Of a stretch of DNA of 34,705 nucleotides, positions 1-8,743 are shown in pieces. How positions within the stretch are numbered: the stretch's first letter is position 1; each line of letters begins with the position of its first letter. Where the stretch lies: assembly GCA_958407995.1 (NCBI GenBank), contig CATYJU010000019.1:1-34705 (forward strand), in the 5' to 3' direction. The notes beneath the pieces are model-generated. The model saw nothing but the letters and a program-made list of their open reading frames with translations, was not told the origin of the DNA and made no database searches. Position numbers and translations under genes: made by a program. Source of the DNA: an uncultured Collinsella sp. (lineage in GTDB: Bacteria; Actinomycetota; Coriobacteriia; Coriobacteriales; Coriobacteriaceae).

Positions 1-110
1 TGCCCGCCGACGGCAGCCTGCGCGGTGTCGGTCACTGCATTCTGGGCTATGCCGAAGACACGCTACCCGAGCCCAAACCCCGCCGCGACAACGTGGTGTA
101 TGTCAGGTAG
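1..110 (+). CDS. nitroreductase-family protein, 3' end only
   Basis: An open frame runs in from the left edge (codons in phase with position 3) and stops at TAG 108-110. The visible 35 residues end in GYAEDTLPEPKPRRDNVVYV plus Arg. A Gly-Tyr-Ala/Pro-Glu turn followed by a proline/lysine-rich stretch and a final RxDNVVYV is the usual C-terminus of FMN-dependent nitroreductase-family oxidoreductases. The catalytic and flavin-binding parts lie outside the window, so substrate cannot be judged. A hairpin follows the stop by six bases. The family call rests on this tail alone. Confidence 0.55.
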   Translation, partial: PADGSLRGVGHCILGYAEDTLPEPKPRRDNVVYVR

Positions 111-116
111 ACAGTT

Positions 117-138
117 CCGCCGTTCTGTCGAACGGCGG
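117..138 (+). repeat. post-stop hairpin, GTTCCGCCGTTC family
   Basis: Perfect 9-base arms CCGCCGTTC (117-125) and GAACGGCGG (130-138) with a TGTC loop, six bases after the upstream stop codon. There is no T run, so it is not a canonical intrinsic terminator. Related sequence recurs after four other genes in the window (4353, 7831, 9623, 13598), always in the sense direction of the upstream gene. Confidence 0.6.
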
Positions 139-183
139 ACCCGCTGAAAGGCCCCGTCCCATATTTGCTGCCCCACTCGCAAC

Positions 184-759
184 TTATCTTGCCGATGGAG
201 TTGTCGTCGTTTCGTTCGTGTGGGTCGTTTTGGCGCCGTCGCCTTGTTCGTCCTCGTCCTTTTGAGCATCGGCAATGGTGGCAGCAGCTGCGACCATACC
301 GCGCTGGGGCGCCACACCCGTCTGGTCTTGTGCGCCTACAGCAAGCTCCGTGCCAGCATGCGCAAGTTCAGGCGATTTGAACATCGCGCCCAGACTCGCG
401 CCGTCGCCGGCATAACCAAGCGCCGCGAGCGCGATGACAATCACCGCAACAACAACTGCAATCGGCACATAACGGTGCCAGCCAGCAGGATTAAGTCCAC
501 TACGGCGGGCAGCACCGCGGCTAATGTAGCCAAGCGTTCCATCGTGCTTGAGCTTTGAGCCCACCACGCGCCTTCGTCCCCACAACGAGGACTCGGCCTG
601 CATGGCCAAGCGAGCGCTTGCCGAAGGATAGCCATATTTTGTGCGCTTGAACGAGCCGTCGAACCCCGAGGCGCTTTTGCCCCACGTCCGCGAAGTCGTA
701 CGCCGGCCGACCGGCGCCGCACTTCGCTTTGTTCGGTTCGTTTTTGAAGTCTCCGCCAT
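184..759 (-). CDS. hypothetical single-pass membrane protein
   Basis: The frame is open to 813, but the ATG at 759 is preceded by GGGGGAG five bases upstream, so the 191-residue form is preferred. The N-terminal ~90 residues are basic and Ser/Thr/Gly-rich and look disordered. One strong hydrophobic segment follows (about residues 101-124, containing VPIAVVVAVIVIALAALGY). The C-terminal ~65 residues are Ala/Thr/Glu-rich and would face the opposite side of the membrane. The positive side precedes the segment, which suggests N-in/C-out. No family is recognised. It follows the regulator gene at 843-2060 on the same strand by 83 bases and may be cotranscribed. Function unknown. Confidence 0.6.
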   Translation of the reverse strand: MAETSKTNRTKRSAAPVGRRTTSRTWGKSASGFDGSFKRTKYGYPSASARLAMQAESSLWGRRRVVGSKLKHDGTLGYISRGAARRSGLNPAGWHRYVPIAVVVAVIVIALAALGYAGDGASLGAMFKSPELAHAGTELAVGAQDQTGVAPQRGMVAAAATIADAQKDEDEQGDGAKTTHTNETTTTPSAR

Positions 760-842
760 ACTCCCCCGCACGCCGTAACACAATCGAAACAATGCTTCTT
801 TGGACTGTATCACACGCGCCGCACGCGGTCACGGCGCCTCGC

Positions 843-2060
843 TCAGCGGTCGTTGTCCTTCAGCAGGCGCCATAAAGTCGTGCGGCTTATACCGAGCACC
901 TCTGCCGCACGTGTCCTGTTGCCGTGAAGGTGCTGCAGGACCAACCGTGCGACATCGCGCTCGGTATCGGCCAGGGGACGCAAGATGTACAAATCGCTTT
1001 CGAGCGCCGGGGCGCCAAAGGTCGCGGTCTTGATAACGTCCTCCTGGGCAAGCACCTCTTTCGCCATGGCACGCTCCACCGTTCCAGCCCCCACTAATAT
1101 ATAGAGTCGTTCAGAGACTTCACGCAGCTGCAGGTAATTGCGGGGCCAACGGTACGCATCGAGCGTCTCTGCCGCGGCGGCGGACAACATGGGGGCACCC
1201 GTCTTAAACATATCTGCCAGATACCCCAGATAGCGCGCAACCTTTTCCGACGCGCCGCCCTGCTCGGCAATCGCCGGCGCCACACTCACGGCACAGGCCA
1301 GACGCTCGGTTACAAAAGCAGCCTGATCGCTTTCGCCGCCGCCCGGCATATCGTTTGCCGTCAACACCACATGGCAACGAGTTGCGAGCGCCGTGTCGAT
1401 CATTGCGGACACGAGCTCGCGCAGACGTTGGGGGCCAACAGCATGCCAGCCGCCCATGCAAAGTGTCAGCCCCGTTTGGAATAGCGGCGATTCGGAACTT
1501 TTGAGCAGATGGCGCCAGCCGCGATCCGTAAGCTCATCAAGCGCAACGGACACAAAGGGCTGATCGGCATAGGGTCCATCCAGGTACAGGCGTCTTGCAA
1601 TCTGATCCTGCCCCGCGCCCAGCTCGCCCTCGAGCATAAGGGGCACCCCACGCGCATAGCTCTCCCGTACGGGGGCAGCGACCGCCGCCGCGTCTTCGAC
1701 GATGCCGTACGTGCTCGACGCGTAGCGAGCCTCGACTTCGTCGGCATTGAGCCACTCGATGCCCGCATGCGTCGCAGCGGCGCGCACCTCATGCGCCACG
1801 ACCACCCAAAGCGCTCCGCGCTCCTTGGCCGTCGGGCGCACCGTCAAGCTCAACCGCACGCCCTCGTGGCCCATCACCAGGCGCGCCCCATCGCCCACGC
1901 GAGCGAGACGCTCGGAAACAAAAGCAGCGATATCCTGCTCGAGCGCCGCGTCACTCATAGTCGAGATCACAACGCCACCGCGCTCGTCGATTGCCAGCGC
2001 CGATGCTCCGGCTGCGGACAATGCCTCGATCAGAATCTGCAGCTTGGCATCGCTATCCAT
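843..2060 (-). CDS. NtrC-type regulator with degenerate AAA+ domain and Fis-type HTH
   Basis: The open frame reaches 2120, but ATG 2060 has AGGGG six bases upstream, giving 405 residues. The C-terminus (about 378-401, GNRTRAAEVLGISRTTLWRL) is a clear Fis-type helix-turn-helix as in sigma-54 activators. Residues 140-320 look like a decayed sigma-54 interaction/AAA+ domain: EGELGAGQDQIARRL (144-158) sits where Walker A should be but lacks the Lys. No GAFTGA loop is visible, and the Walker B position reads LCMGGWH without DE. The YRWPRNYLQLREV piece (303-315) matches the conserved WPGNxREL region. Residues 1-130 may be a sensor domain. It probably binds DNA but should not hydrolyse ATP or activate sigma-54. 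It lies downstream of the YeiH-like gene on the same strand. Confidence 0.7.
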   Translation of the reverse strand: MDSDAKLQILIEALSAAGASALAIDERGGVVISTMSDAALEQDIAAFVSERLARVGDGARLVMGHEGVRLSLTVRPTAKERGALWVVVAHEVRAAATHAGIEWLNADEVEARYASSTYGIVEDAAAVAAPVRESYARGVPLMLEGELGAGQDQIARRLYLDGPYADQPFVSVALDELTDRGWRHLLKSSESPLFQTGLTLCMGGWHAVGPQRLRELVSAMIDTALATRCHVVLTANDMPGGGESDQAAFVTERLACAVSVAPAIAEQGGASEKVARYLGYLADMFKTGAPMLSAAAAETLDAYRWPRNYLQLREVSERLYILVGAGTVERAMAKEVLAQEDVIKTATFGAPALESDLYILRPLADTERDVARLVLQHLHGNRTRAAEVLGISRTTLWRLLKDNDR

Positions 2061-2185
2061 GATTTGCCCCTGTCCGCGGCGACATGCAACCGCCGACGGT
2101 CGCACAACCGAATGTTTCAAAATTGAACGATATTACTCACCAAACACTATAGGGCAAAAGTCGCCGGCCTGCGAGTATATGAATT

Positions 2186-2211
2186 GCCCCGCATCGCCAT
2201 CCTGGCGGGGC
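2186..2211. other. hairpin in the exporter-regulator gap
   Basis: Arms GCCCCGC (2186-2192) and GCGGGGC (2205-2211) with a 12-base loop lie between the YeiH-like gene and the regulator downstream of it. There is no T tract on either strand. It could be a weak terminator or a processing site. The rest of the gap 2061-2326 shows two GAGCTC palindromes and no clear gene. Confidence 0.3.
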
Positions 2212-2326
2212 GATAAGAGCTCTTCGGGACCTATCAACCTGCGGACAAGCCATACCCGCAAGAGCTCCTATCGCTCCACCGCAGGCATGCGCTCGCCAGC
2301 ACGCAACACGCAAATCAGCTACTTCT

Positions 2327-3361
2327 CTACCAGATTCCCAGCACGTGCTGCATTCCCAAACTCATGCATGCAATTCCAATCCAGCAGCAAAAGCCCAACG
2401 CGATGGGTTTACCGCCCTTTTTGACCAGCTCGACGATATCGGTATTGAAGCCAATAGCCGCCATGGCCATCACAATAAAGAACTTCGACAGCTCCTTGAT
2501 GGGCGCCGTAATGGACGCAGGAAGCTGAAGCACCGTGGTGATCACGCTCGCCAGCACAAAGAACAACACAAACATGGGAAACGCACGTTTAAGCGAGAAC
2601 GTGCTTTTGGCGTCGCCGCCGGCCTTGCGCGCCAGATGCATCTGCCAGCATGCGAGAGCCAATGTAATGGGAATAATGGCCAGCGTCCTGGTGAGCTTAA
2701 CCACTGTGGCGCTTTCGAGCACATTGGCGCCGGGATGCATGCTATCCCAGGCGCTCGCCGCAGCCGTTACCGACGAGGTGTCGTTGATGGCGGTGCCGGC
2801 AAACAGGCCAAAGCCCTCGTTGGTCAGCCCGAGCATGCCGCCGAGCGTCGGAAACACGAGCGCCGCGATAACGTTAAACAGGAAGATGACCGAAATAGCC
2901 TGGGCAATCTCGCGATCGTCGGCATCGATGACGGGCGCGGTCGCAGCGATGGCCGAACCGCCGCAAATCGACGAGCCCACACCCACAAGCGTCGCAATCT
3001 TGCCCGGCACGTTCATAACGCGGCAGAGCACGAAGGCGATGACAAGCGAGGTCGAGATCGTCGCCACGATAATCGGCAGCGACTGGGCGCCCTTGGACAG
3101 AATCTGGGAGAGGTTCATGCCAAAGCCAAGCAGGATAACCGCGTACTGCAAGACTTTTTTAGACGTATAGGTGACACCGGCGGCGAGCTGTTCGCGGCGA
3201 TTCTTGGGAAAGACGAGCGCCAGGACCATGCCAAAGAGGATGGCAAATACCGGCCCGCCGACCACCTCAATCTGTTTGCCGAGCAACGTCGCGGGGATGG
3301 CGATAATCAGGCAGAACAAGACACCCTTCCAGCGCTCGCGTACGATATTTGCCAGTTGCAT
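2327..3361 (-). CDS. YeiH/UPF0324-family putative sulfate exporter
   Basis: Encodes 344 residues, the usual size for the family (PF03601). Signature pieces are VGVGSSICGGSAIAATAPVI (about 127-146), the AGTAINDTSSVTAAASA segment, and several hydrophobic helices from residue 15 to the C-terminus, consistent with a polytopic inner-membrane protein. Family members are predicted anion exporters, often linked to sulfur compounds such as sulfite or taurine products; the substrate here is not determined. ATG 3361 has AAGGA upstream. It is divergent from the GntR/FCD regulator at 3555 across 193 bases, the standard arrangement for a transporter and its own regulator. Confidence 0.85.
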   Translation of the reverse strand: MQLANIVRERWKGVLFCLIIAIPATLLGKQIEVVGGPVFAILFGMVLALVFPKNRREQLAAGVTYTSKKVLQYAVILLGFGMNLSQILSKGAQSLPIIVATISTSLVIAFVLCRVMNVPGKIATLVGVGSSICGGSAIAATAPVIDADDREIAQAISVIFLFNVIAALVFPTLGGMLGLTNEGFGLFAGTAINDTSSVTAAASAWDSMHPGANVLESATVVKLTRTLAIIPITLALACWQMHLARKAGGDAKSTFSLKRAFPMFVLFFVLASVITTVLQLPASITAPIKELSKFFIVMAMAAIGFNTDIVELVKKGGKPIALGFCCWIGIACMSLGMQHVLGIW

Positions 3362-3554
3362 ATGGGATTCCTTCTTTCTATTTCACGTTTGCGACGGCTT
3401 ATGATACGGCAACATTGGGCACAGCTCTGCGCAAACAAAGACTAAGAAGCCGCAATAGTTCTTAGGCAACAGCCGAATTACCCACCGCGGAGAGCTGATT
3501 CGCGGCATAATTAACAGCTGATATATGAGTGTGATAGAACGGTTGTGAGGCACT

Positions 3555-4256
3555 ATGGAAGAATCGATGCACGTCGGCGAGCAGGAAACGAGCCTACAGG
3601 ACCAGTCCTACCACACCATTCGACGCAAAATCGTCTACCTGGACTACAAGCCGGGCGAAAAGCTAGGCGTCAAGCAGCTTTGCGACGACCTGGATATGGG
3701 GCGCACCCCTGTGCGCGAGGCACTGGTACGTCTGGCGCAAGAGAGCCTGGTGCGCACCGTGCCCCAAAGCGGCACCTATGTCTCGCCCATCAACCTCACC
3801 TTTGCCGAGAGCGCCTGCTACATTCGCGAACACCTAGAAAAACAGGTGATTGTGGAGTGCTGCGCCCGTGCCACCTCGGCAGGCATCGAGCAGCTCGACC
3901 GAGCCATCGCGCTGCAGGAAAAGGCCATGGCCGAAGAGGATCGCATCGGATTCTTTTTAAGCGACAACCTCATGCACCGCATGATCTTTAGCATCGCGTG
4001 CCGCAGCACCGTGTGGTCGTGGCTCGAGGCGACCAATGCCGACCTGGAGCGCTTCCGCTGGCTGCGCGCCGCCACGCAGAGGCTCGACAATCAGGAGATT
4101 GTTAACGAGCACAAGCAAATCCGCCGCGCCATCGCCGGCCGCGACCCCATCGAGGCGAGCTTTTTGGTCAGCAAGCACCTGCATATGATGTTCCGCAACC
4201 AGACCGAGGTCCTGGACCAATATCCCAAGTACTTCGAGACCAGCAAGCTCCGCTAA
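3555..4256 (+). CDS. GntR-family regulator, FCD subfamily
   Basis: 233 residues. An N-terminal winged helix (about 15-80) includes the GRTPVREALVRLAQESLV recognition region typical of GntR proteins. The rest is all-helical FCD ligand domain, with His residues at NLMHRMIF, NEHKQIRRA and SKHLHMM in the positions that bind metal in this fold. FCD regulators usually respond to small carboxylates or sugar acids. The gene faces away from the YeiH-like exporter, which is the likely target. GAGG lies a few bases before ATG 3555; a second ATG at 3567 is possible but less well placed. It ends before a long palindromic repeat and the glmS terminator. Confidence 0.88.
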   Translation: MEESMHVGEQETSLQDQSYHTIRRKIVYLDYKPGEKLGVKQLCDDLDMGRTPVREALVRLAQESLVRTVPQSGTYVSPINLTFAESACYIREHLEKQVIVECCARATSAGIEQLDRAIALQEKAMAEEDRIGFFLSDNLMHRMIFSIACRSTVWSWLEATNADLERFRWLRAATQRLDNQEIVNEHKQIRRAIAGRDPIEASFLVSKHLHMMFRNQTEVLDQYPKYFETSKLR

Positions 4257-4263
4257 CCTGCCA

Positions 4264-4302
4264 AAACCACCACAAAGGGGACAGGCACCTTTGTGGTGGT
4301 TT
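4264..4302. repeat. GGGGACAGG-headed palindromic repeat, type 1
   Basis: Perfect 15-base arms AAACCACCACAAAGG (4264-4278) and CCTTTGTGGTGGTTT (4288-4302) enclose the loop GGACAGGCA. A second copy with one change in the arm and the same loop lies at 6369-6411. It sits between the GntR stop and the glmS terminator. It could terminate GntR transcription, but its sequence identity to the other copy marks it as a dispersed REP-like element. Confidence 0.85.
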
Positions 4303-4310
4303 CTCCGCAC

Positions 4311-4348
4311 AAAAAGGCCCGGCTCCGTCTAATGCGGAGCCGGGCCTT
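4311..4348 (-). terminator. intrinsic terminator of glmS
   Basis: Twelve-base perfect arms GGCCCGGCTCCG (4316-4327) and CGGAGCCGGGCC (4335-4346) with a 7-base loop. On the minus strand the stem is followed by TTTTT (4315-4311), directly downstream of the glmS stop. Confidence 0.9.
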
Positions 4349-4352
4349 GGCT

Positions 4353-4368
4353 GTTAGAACGGCGGAAC
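4353..4368 (-). repeat. post-stop repeat, 16-base copy after glmS
   Basis: GTTAGAACGGCGGAAC on the plus strand, three bases from the glmS stop, identical to 7837-7852 after the HAD gene. In the glmS sense direction it reads GTTCCGCCGTTCTAAC. Here only half of the hairpin seen at the other loci is present. Confidence 0.6.
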
Positions 4369-4371
4369 CAA

Positions 4372-6219
<1,848 letters not shown>

Positions 6220-6320
6220 AGGATAAATCCCTTCGCTCGCGTGACTGCAAAACGCCCACGCACGACGGGCGCTGAGACGTATAACGTCCGAGTATTGTAC
6301 TCACACAAACGCAAGCTGAT

Positions 6321-6353
6321 ATACCAGAAGTGGTATCTCAACTTAGATACCAC
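6321..6353. promoter_or_regulatory. triple ATACCA/TGGTAT half-site operator upstream of glmS
   Basis: ATACCA (6321-6326), GTGGTATCT (6330-6338) and AGATACCAC (6345-6353) form two overlapping inverted repeats sharing the middle half-site. The 9-base arms around CAACTT are perfect. TGGTnT-type half-sites are the kind bound by HutC-family GntR regulators of amino-sugar genes (NagR/DasR). The site lies about 100 bases upstream of glmS. A TACAAT-like -10 on the minus strand is nearby, but no good -35 was found. The assignment to amino-sugar control is inference. Confidence 0.5.
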
Positions 6354-6368
6354 CCGATGCACACACGT

Positions 6369-6411
6369 CCAAACCACCACGAAGGGGACAGGCACCTTTG
6401 TGGTGGTTTGG
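6369..6411. repeat. GGGGACAGG-headed palindromic repeat, type 1, second copy
   Basis: Seventeen-base arms 6369-6385 and 6395-6411 pair with a single G-T position, around the same GGACAGGCA loop as 4264-4302. It stands ten bases from a type 2 copy at 6421, so the two make a compound block between glmS and the LacI-type gene. Confidence 0.85.
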
Positions 6412-6420
6412 GCGGCGGCG

Positions 6421-6472
6421 TTTCCCCAGATAAAACCTGCCAAAATAAACCTGTCCCTAATTGGCAGGTTTT
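6421..6472 (-). repeat. GGGACAGG-headed palindromic repeat, type 2
   Basis: Arms AAAACCTGCCAA (6432-6443) and TTGGCAGGTTTT (6461-6472), preceded by TTTCCCCAGAT. The reverse complement matches the repeats at 9799 and 10293 over the GGGACAGGTTTATTTTGGCA core and the TATCTGGGGAAA tail. The rest of the 6220-6536 gap holds the glmS upstream region and no gene. Confidence 0.85.
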
Positions 6473-6536
6473 GGCACCCCGGGGGCGGGCGATGCTACAA
6501 TCAGGCTTGTACTTGAAACGCATCAAAGGGGCCGCT

Positions 6537-7649
6537 ATGGCAAAGGTTAAAATCAGCGACGTCGCGCGCGAGGCCGGGGTTTCGTTGGGCACGGTTTCCA
6601 ACGCGCTCAACCATCCCGAAAAGCTGCGCCCCGAGACCCTCAAACTCATCAACGAGACCATCAATCGTCTGGGCTACCTACCCAACCAAAGCGCCCGTCA
6701 GCTGGCCGGCGGCACCACCAAGTCCTTTGGCCTGGTCCTCCCCCGCCTCGACCACGGCTTCTCGCTCCAAATTGCTAGCGGCGCCCACAACGAGGCCCGC
6801 AAGCACGGCTACGATCTGCTCATCGCCAATGCCGACAACGACGATATTCTCGAGGATCATTACCTGCGCTACTTTATGGGCACGCAGATGTCCGGCGTCA
6901 TGGTTCAGCCCATGGCATCCCCTGACTGGCACCCGGCCATGGCCAAGATGCCCGTACCCATCGTTCACCTGGACATCCACTGCTCCGAGCCCGGCTACTA
7001 CGTGGCTGCCGACAACGAGGCGCAGGGGCGCATTATCGCCGAGCTCGCCATTACCCGCGGCGCGCGCCACATCGTCGTCGTGGGTCGAGCAGCATTTATG
7101 CAGCTCACCCTGCGCGTCCTTGGCATTCACAAGGCACTGGCAATGCGCCCTGACATTAAGATCGAAGTCATCGACGCCGGTGAATGGAACACTGCAGCCG
7201 ACGGTTACGGCATCGGCGCACAGATTGCCGAGCGCCCGACCGACGAGCGCCCCGATTTTGTCGTCGGTCTGACCGATGTGTTGGCCTCGGGCGTCATCTC
7301 GGCGCTGGTCGACAAGGGCGTTCCCGTCCCCGGGCAGGTCCGCGTGGCCGGCTGCGACGGCAATCCGCTTGCCTGGAGCGGAGCGGTCCCGCTCACCACC
7401 GTGGCACCCCCGGGCTACGAAATCGGCCGCAAGGGCGTCCAGTTGCTGATGGAGCAAATCGAAAAAAAGGCGCCGGCAAAAACCAAGCACATCCGAATCG
7501 GATCTGCCGCGCGCACCGTCACCGCGATCACCGCCACCGAGGATATCAACCGCCAGGAAATCGTGCGCCCGTTTTTGCTGGAACGCGCGAGCACCCAAGC
7601 AAGCACCCAAACCGATGCTACCGCCATCAACCTCGGCGCATACCTGTAA
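6537..7649 (+). CDS. LacI/GalR-family transcriptional regulator
   Basis: The open frame extends upstream to 6330 through repeats, but ATG 6537 has AAAGGGG six bases ahead and begins MAKVKISDVAREAGVSLGTV, the standard LacI start. This gives 370 residues. Residues 4-25 form the helix-turn-helix, and ALNHPEKLRPETLKLI leads into the hinge. Residues ~60-340 are a periplasmic-binding-protein-like ligand domain (SFGLVLPRLDHGF, GLTDVLASGVISALVDKG, GCDGNPLAW). The last ~20 residues are Thr/Ala-rich and look disordered. It is monocistronic with a terminator 140 bases after the stop. No sugar gene adjoins it in the same direction, so the target is unknown; neither glmS nor the HAD gene is an obvious one. 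Confidence 0.92.
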   Translation: MAKVKISDVAREAGVSLGTVSNALNHPEKLRPETLKLINETINRLGYLPNQSARQLAGGTTKSFGLVLPRLDHGFSLQIASGAHNEARKHGYDLLIANADNDDILEDHYLRYFMGTQMSGVMVQPMASPDWHPAMAKMPVPIVHLDIHCSEPGYYVAADNEAQGRIIAELAITRGARHIVVVGRAAFMQLTLRVLGIHKALAMRPDIKIEVIDAGEWNTAADGYGIGAQIAERPTDERPDFVVGLTDVLASGVISALVDKGVPVPGQVRVAGCDGNPLAWSGAVPLTTVAPPGYEIGRKGVQLLMEQIEKKAPAKTKHIRIGSAARTVTAITATEDINRQEIVRPFLLERASTQASTQTDATAINLGAYL

Positions 7650-7703
7650 TCGCTTATTCGCCGAGCCTTTAGGTGCGGCAGGATTCTCTATCTATGTCCA
7701 CAC

Positions 7704-7757
7704 ATAACTTCCCATTTCGTGTAAGTTCGCCTCCATATAACTTCCCATTTCGTGTAA
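7704..7757. repeat. 21-base direct repeat pair
   Basis: ATAACTTCCCATTTCGTGTA followed by A occurs at 7704-7724 and again at 7737-7757, identical, 33 bases apart start to start. It lies between the LacI-type stop and the terminator. It does not form a hairpin and no gene is credible across it. Three helical turns of spacing would suit a protein-binding site, but function is unknown. Confidence 0.6.
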
Positions 7758-7788
7758 TGCGACGTTATCAGGCCAATGCTCAAAACAA

Positions 7789-7824
7789 AAAGGGCCCGAC
7801 AAGCAAACACTTGTCGGGCCCTTT
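7789..7824. terminator. bidirectional terminator between the LacI and HAD genes
   Basis: Fifteen-base perfect arms AAAGGGCCCGACAAG (7789-7803) and CTTGTCGGGCCCTTT (7810-7824) with loop CAAACA. On the minus strand it is followed by TTTTTGTTTTG; on the plus strand by TTTGCTC. It serves the two convergent genes. Confidence 0.9.
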
Positions 7825-7830
7825 GCTCTA

Positions 7831-7852
7831 CCGTTCGTTAGAACGGCGGAAC
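7831..7852 (-). repeat. post-stop hairpin repeat after the HAD gene
   Basis: CCGTTC (7831-7836), loop GTTA, GAACGG (7841-7846), continuing GCGGAAC. The 16 bases 7837-7852 are identical to 4353-4368 after glmS. It lies between two terminators. Confidence 0.55.
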
Positions 7853-7858
7853 AAACAG

Positions 7859-7895
7859 AAAAGCGGCCGTTCGCACAACGCAAACGACCGCTTTT
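7859..7895 (-). terminator. terminator of the HAD-family gene
   Basis: AAAAGCGGCCGTTCGC (7859-7874) pairs with GCAAACGACCGCTTTT (7880-7895). The two mismatches become G-U pairs only in the minus-strand transcript, which favours that direction. It begins 32 bases after the HAD stop and ends in a T-rich run. Confidence 0.75.
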
Positions 7896-7927
7896 AAAAC
7901 GTAATTGAAATAGCTTGTGTGCCAGCG

Positions 7928-8578
7928 CTAGCGCACGGCCTTAACCGCCGCCGTCAGATCGAACAGCGTGTCGAGCACGGCGTCGCAACCGTCCACCACG
8001 CCCTGCGGCAGCGGGACGATATCGGGCACGGCAAAGACATGGCAGCCGGCAGTAATGCCCGAAACACAGCCGTTGCGCGAATCCTCGACCACGGCACATT
8101 CCTCGGGAGCAAAGCCCGCGCGCTCGCAGGCGAGCAGATACATCTCGGGGTCGGGCTTGCCGTGCACGACGTCCTCGCCACACGTTACCGTTTCGAACTT
8201 GTCAAAGAGGCCAACCATCTTAAGGTTGCGCTCGGCCGTAACGAGGCGCGACGACGTCGCTAGACCCACGTGATAGCCCGCAGCCAGCAGCTCGTCTAGG
8301 CACTCGGCGGCGCCGGCCTTAAGTTCCAGTTCGGTCTTGACCATCTCGTCGCGAATCTCCTTGTGGCGGACATAGACCGCCTCGGTGGTTTCGTGGCTGC
8401 CGTAATGCTTATCGAGGATGTCCATGACATCGGGCAGCGTGCGACCGATAAACTGATGGATCAGCGCATCATCAATCGCGAGCCCCAGCTCAGCGGCGCC
8501 TGCCTTCCAGGCCTTAATCCCCAAACGCTCGGTGTCGACCAGCGTTCCGTCCATGTCAAAAATAACAGCCTTGATCAT
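7928..8578 (-). CDS. HAD-superfamily hydrolase, beta-phosphoglucomutase/phosphatase type
   Basis: 216 residues. HAD motif I is FDMDGTLVD with nucleophile Asp8 and acid/base Asp10. Motif II is the Ser/Thr of GLATSSR, motif III the Lys of HGKPDPEMY, and motif IV VVEDSRNG. A helical cap (about 16-90) places it in subfamily IA with YcjU/PgmB-like and sugar-phosphatase proteins. It acts on a phosphorylated sugar or similar metabolite in the cytosol; sequence alone does not separate mutase from phosphatase. GAGGGG lies about five bases before ATG 8578. It is divergent from the larE-like gene across 165 bases and followed by two terminators, so it is transcribed alone. Confidence 0.88.
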   Translation of the reverse strand: MIKAVIFDMDGTLVDTERLGIKAWKAGAAELGLAIDDALIHQFIGRTLPDVMDILDKHYGSHETTEAVYVRHKEIRDEMVKTELELKAGAAECLDELLAAGYHVGLATSSRLVTAERNLKMVGLFDKFETVTCGEDVVHGKPDPEMYLLACERAGFAPEECAVVEDSRNGCVSGITAGCHVFAVPDIVPLPQGVVDGCDAVLDTLFDLTAAVKAVR

Positions 8579-8743
8579 ATCGGCCCCTCACCGGATTGTG
8601 TTACTACCACTCTACCGCACTTACAAACTTGTATATAACGTATATAGCATATTGCACTTTCGTTACATAGATAGAAGACTTATGGCAAGTAACGCATTAG
8701 GATTATAGTTTTCGACCGAGTACTCAATGGTAAGGATCGTTTC

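Noticed and set aside
2061..2326. A small or remnant gene between the regulator and the exporter
   Set aside because: One minus-strand frame stays open for about 40 codons, but it has no start or ribosome site and no recognisable motif.
6220..6360. A glmS riboswitch-ribozyme upstream of glmS
   Set aside because: The upstream sequence is short before the repeats, and I see none of the conserved core of the ribozyme.
7704..7757. Resemblance of ATAACTTC in the direct repeat to a loxP site
   Set aside because: Only the first eight bases agree. There are no inverted 13-base arms around an 8-base spacer, and no Cre-like recombinase is present.
7673..7897. A 74-residue frame spanning the 21-base repeats
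   Set aside because: It reads through the repeats and two terminator stems and has no ribosome-binding site. The repeated NFPFRV comes only from the DNA repeat.
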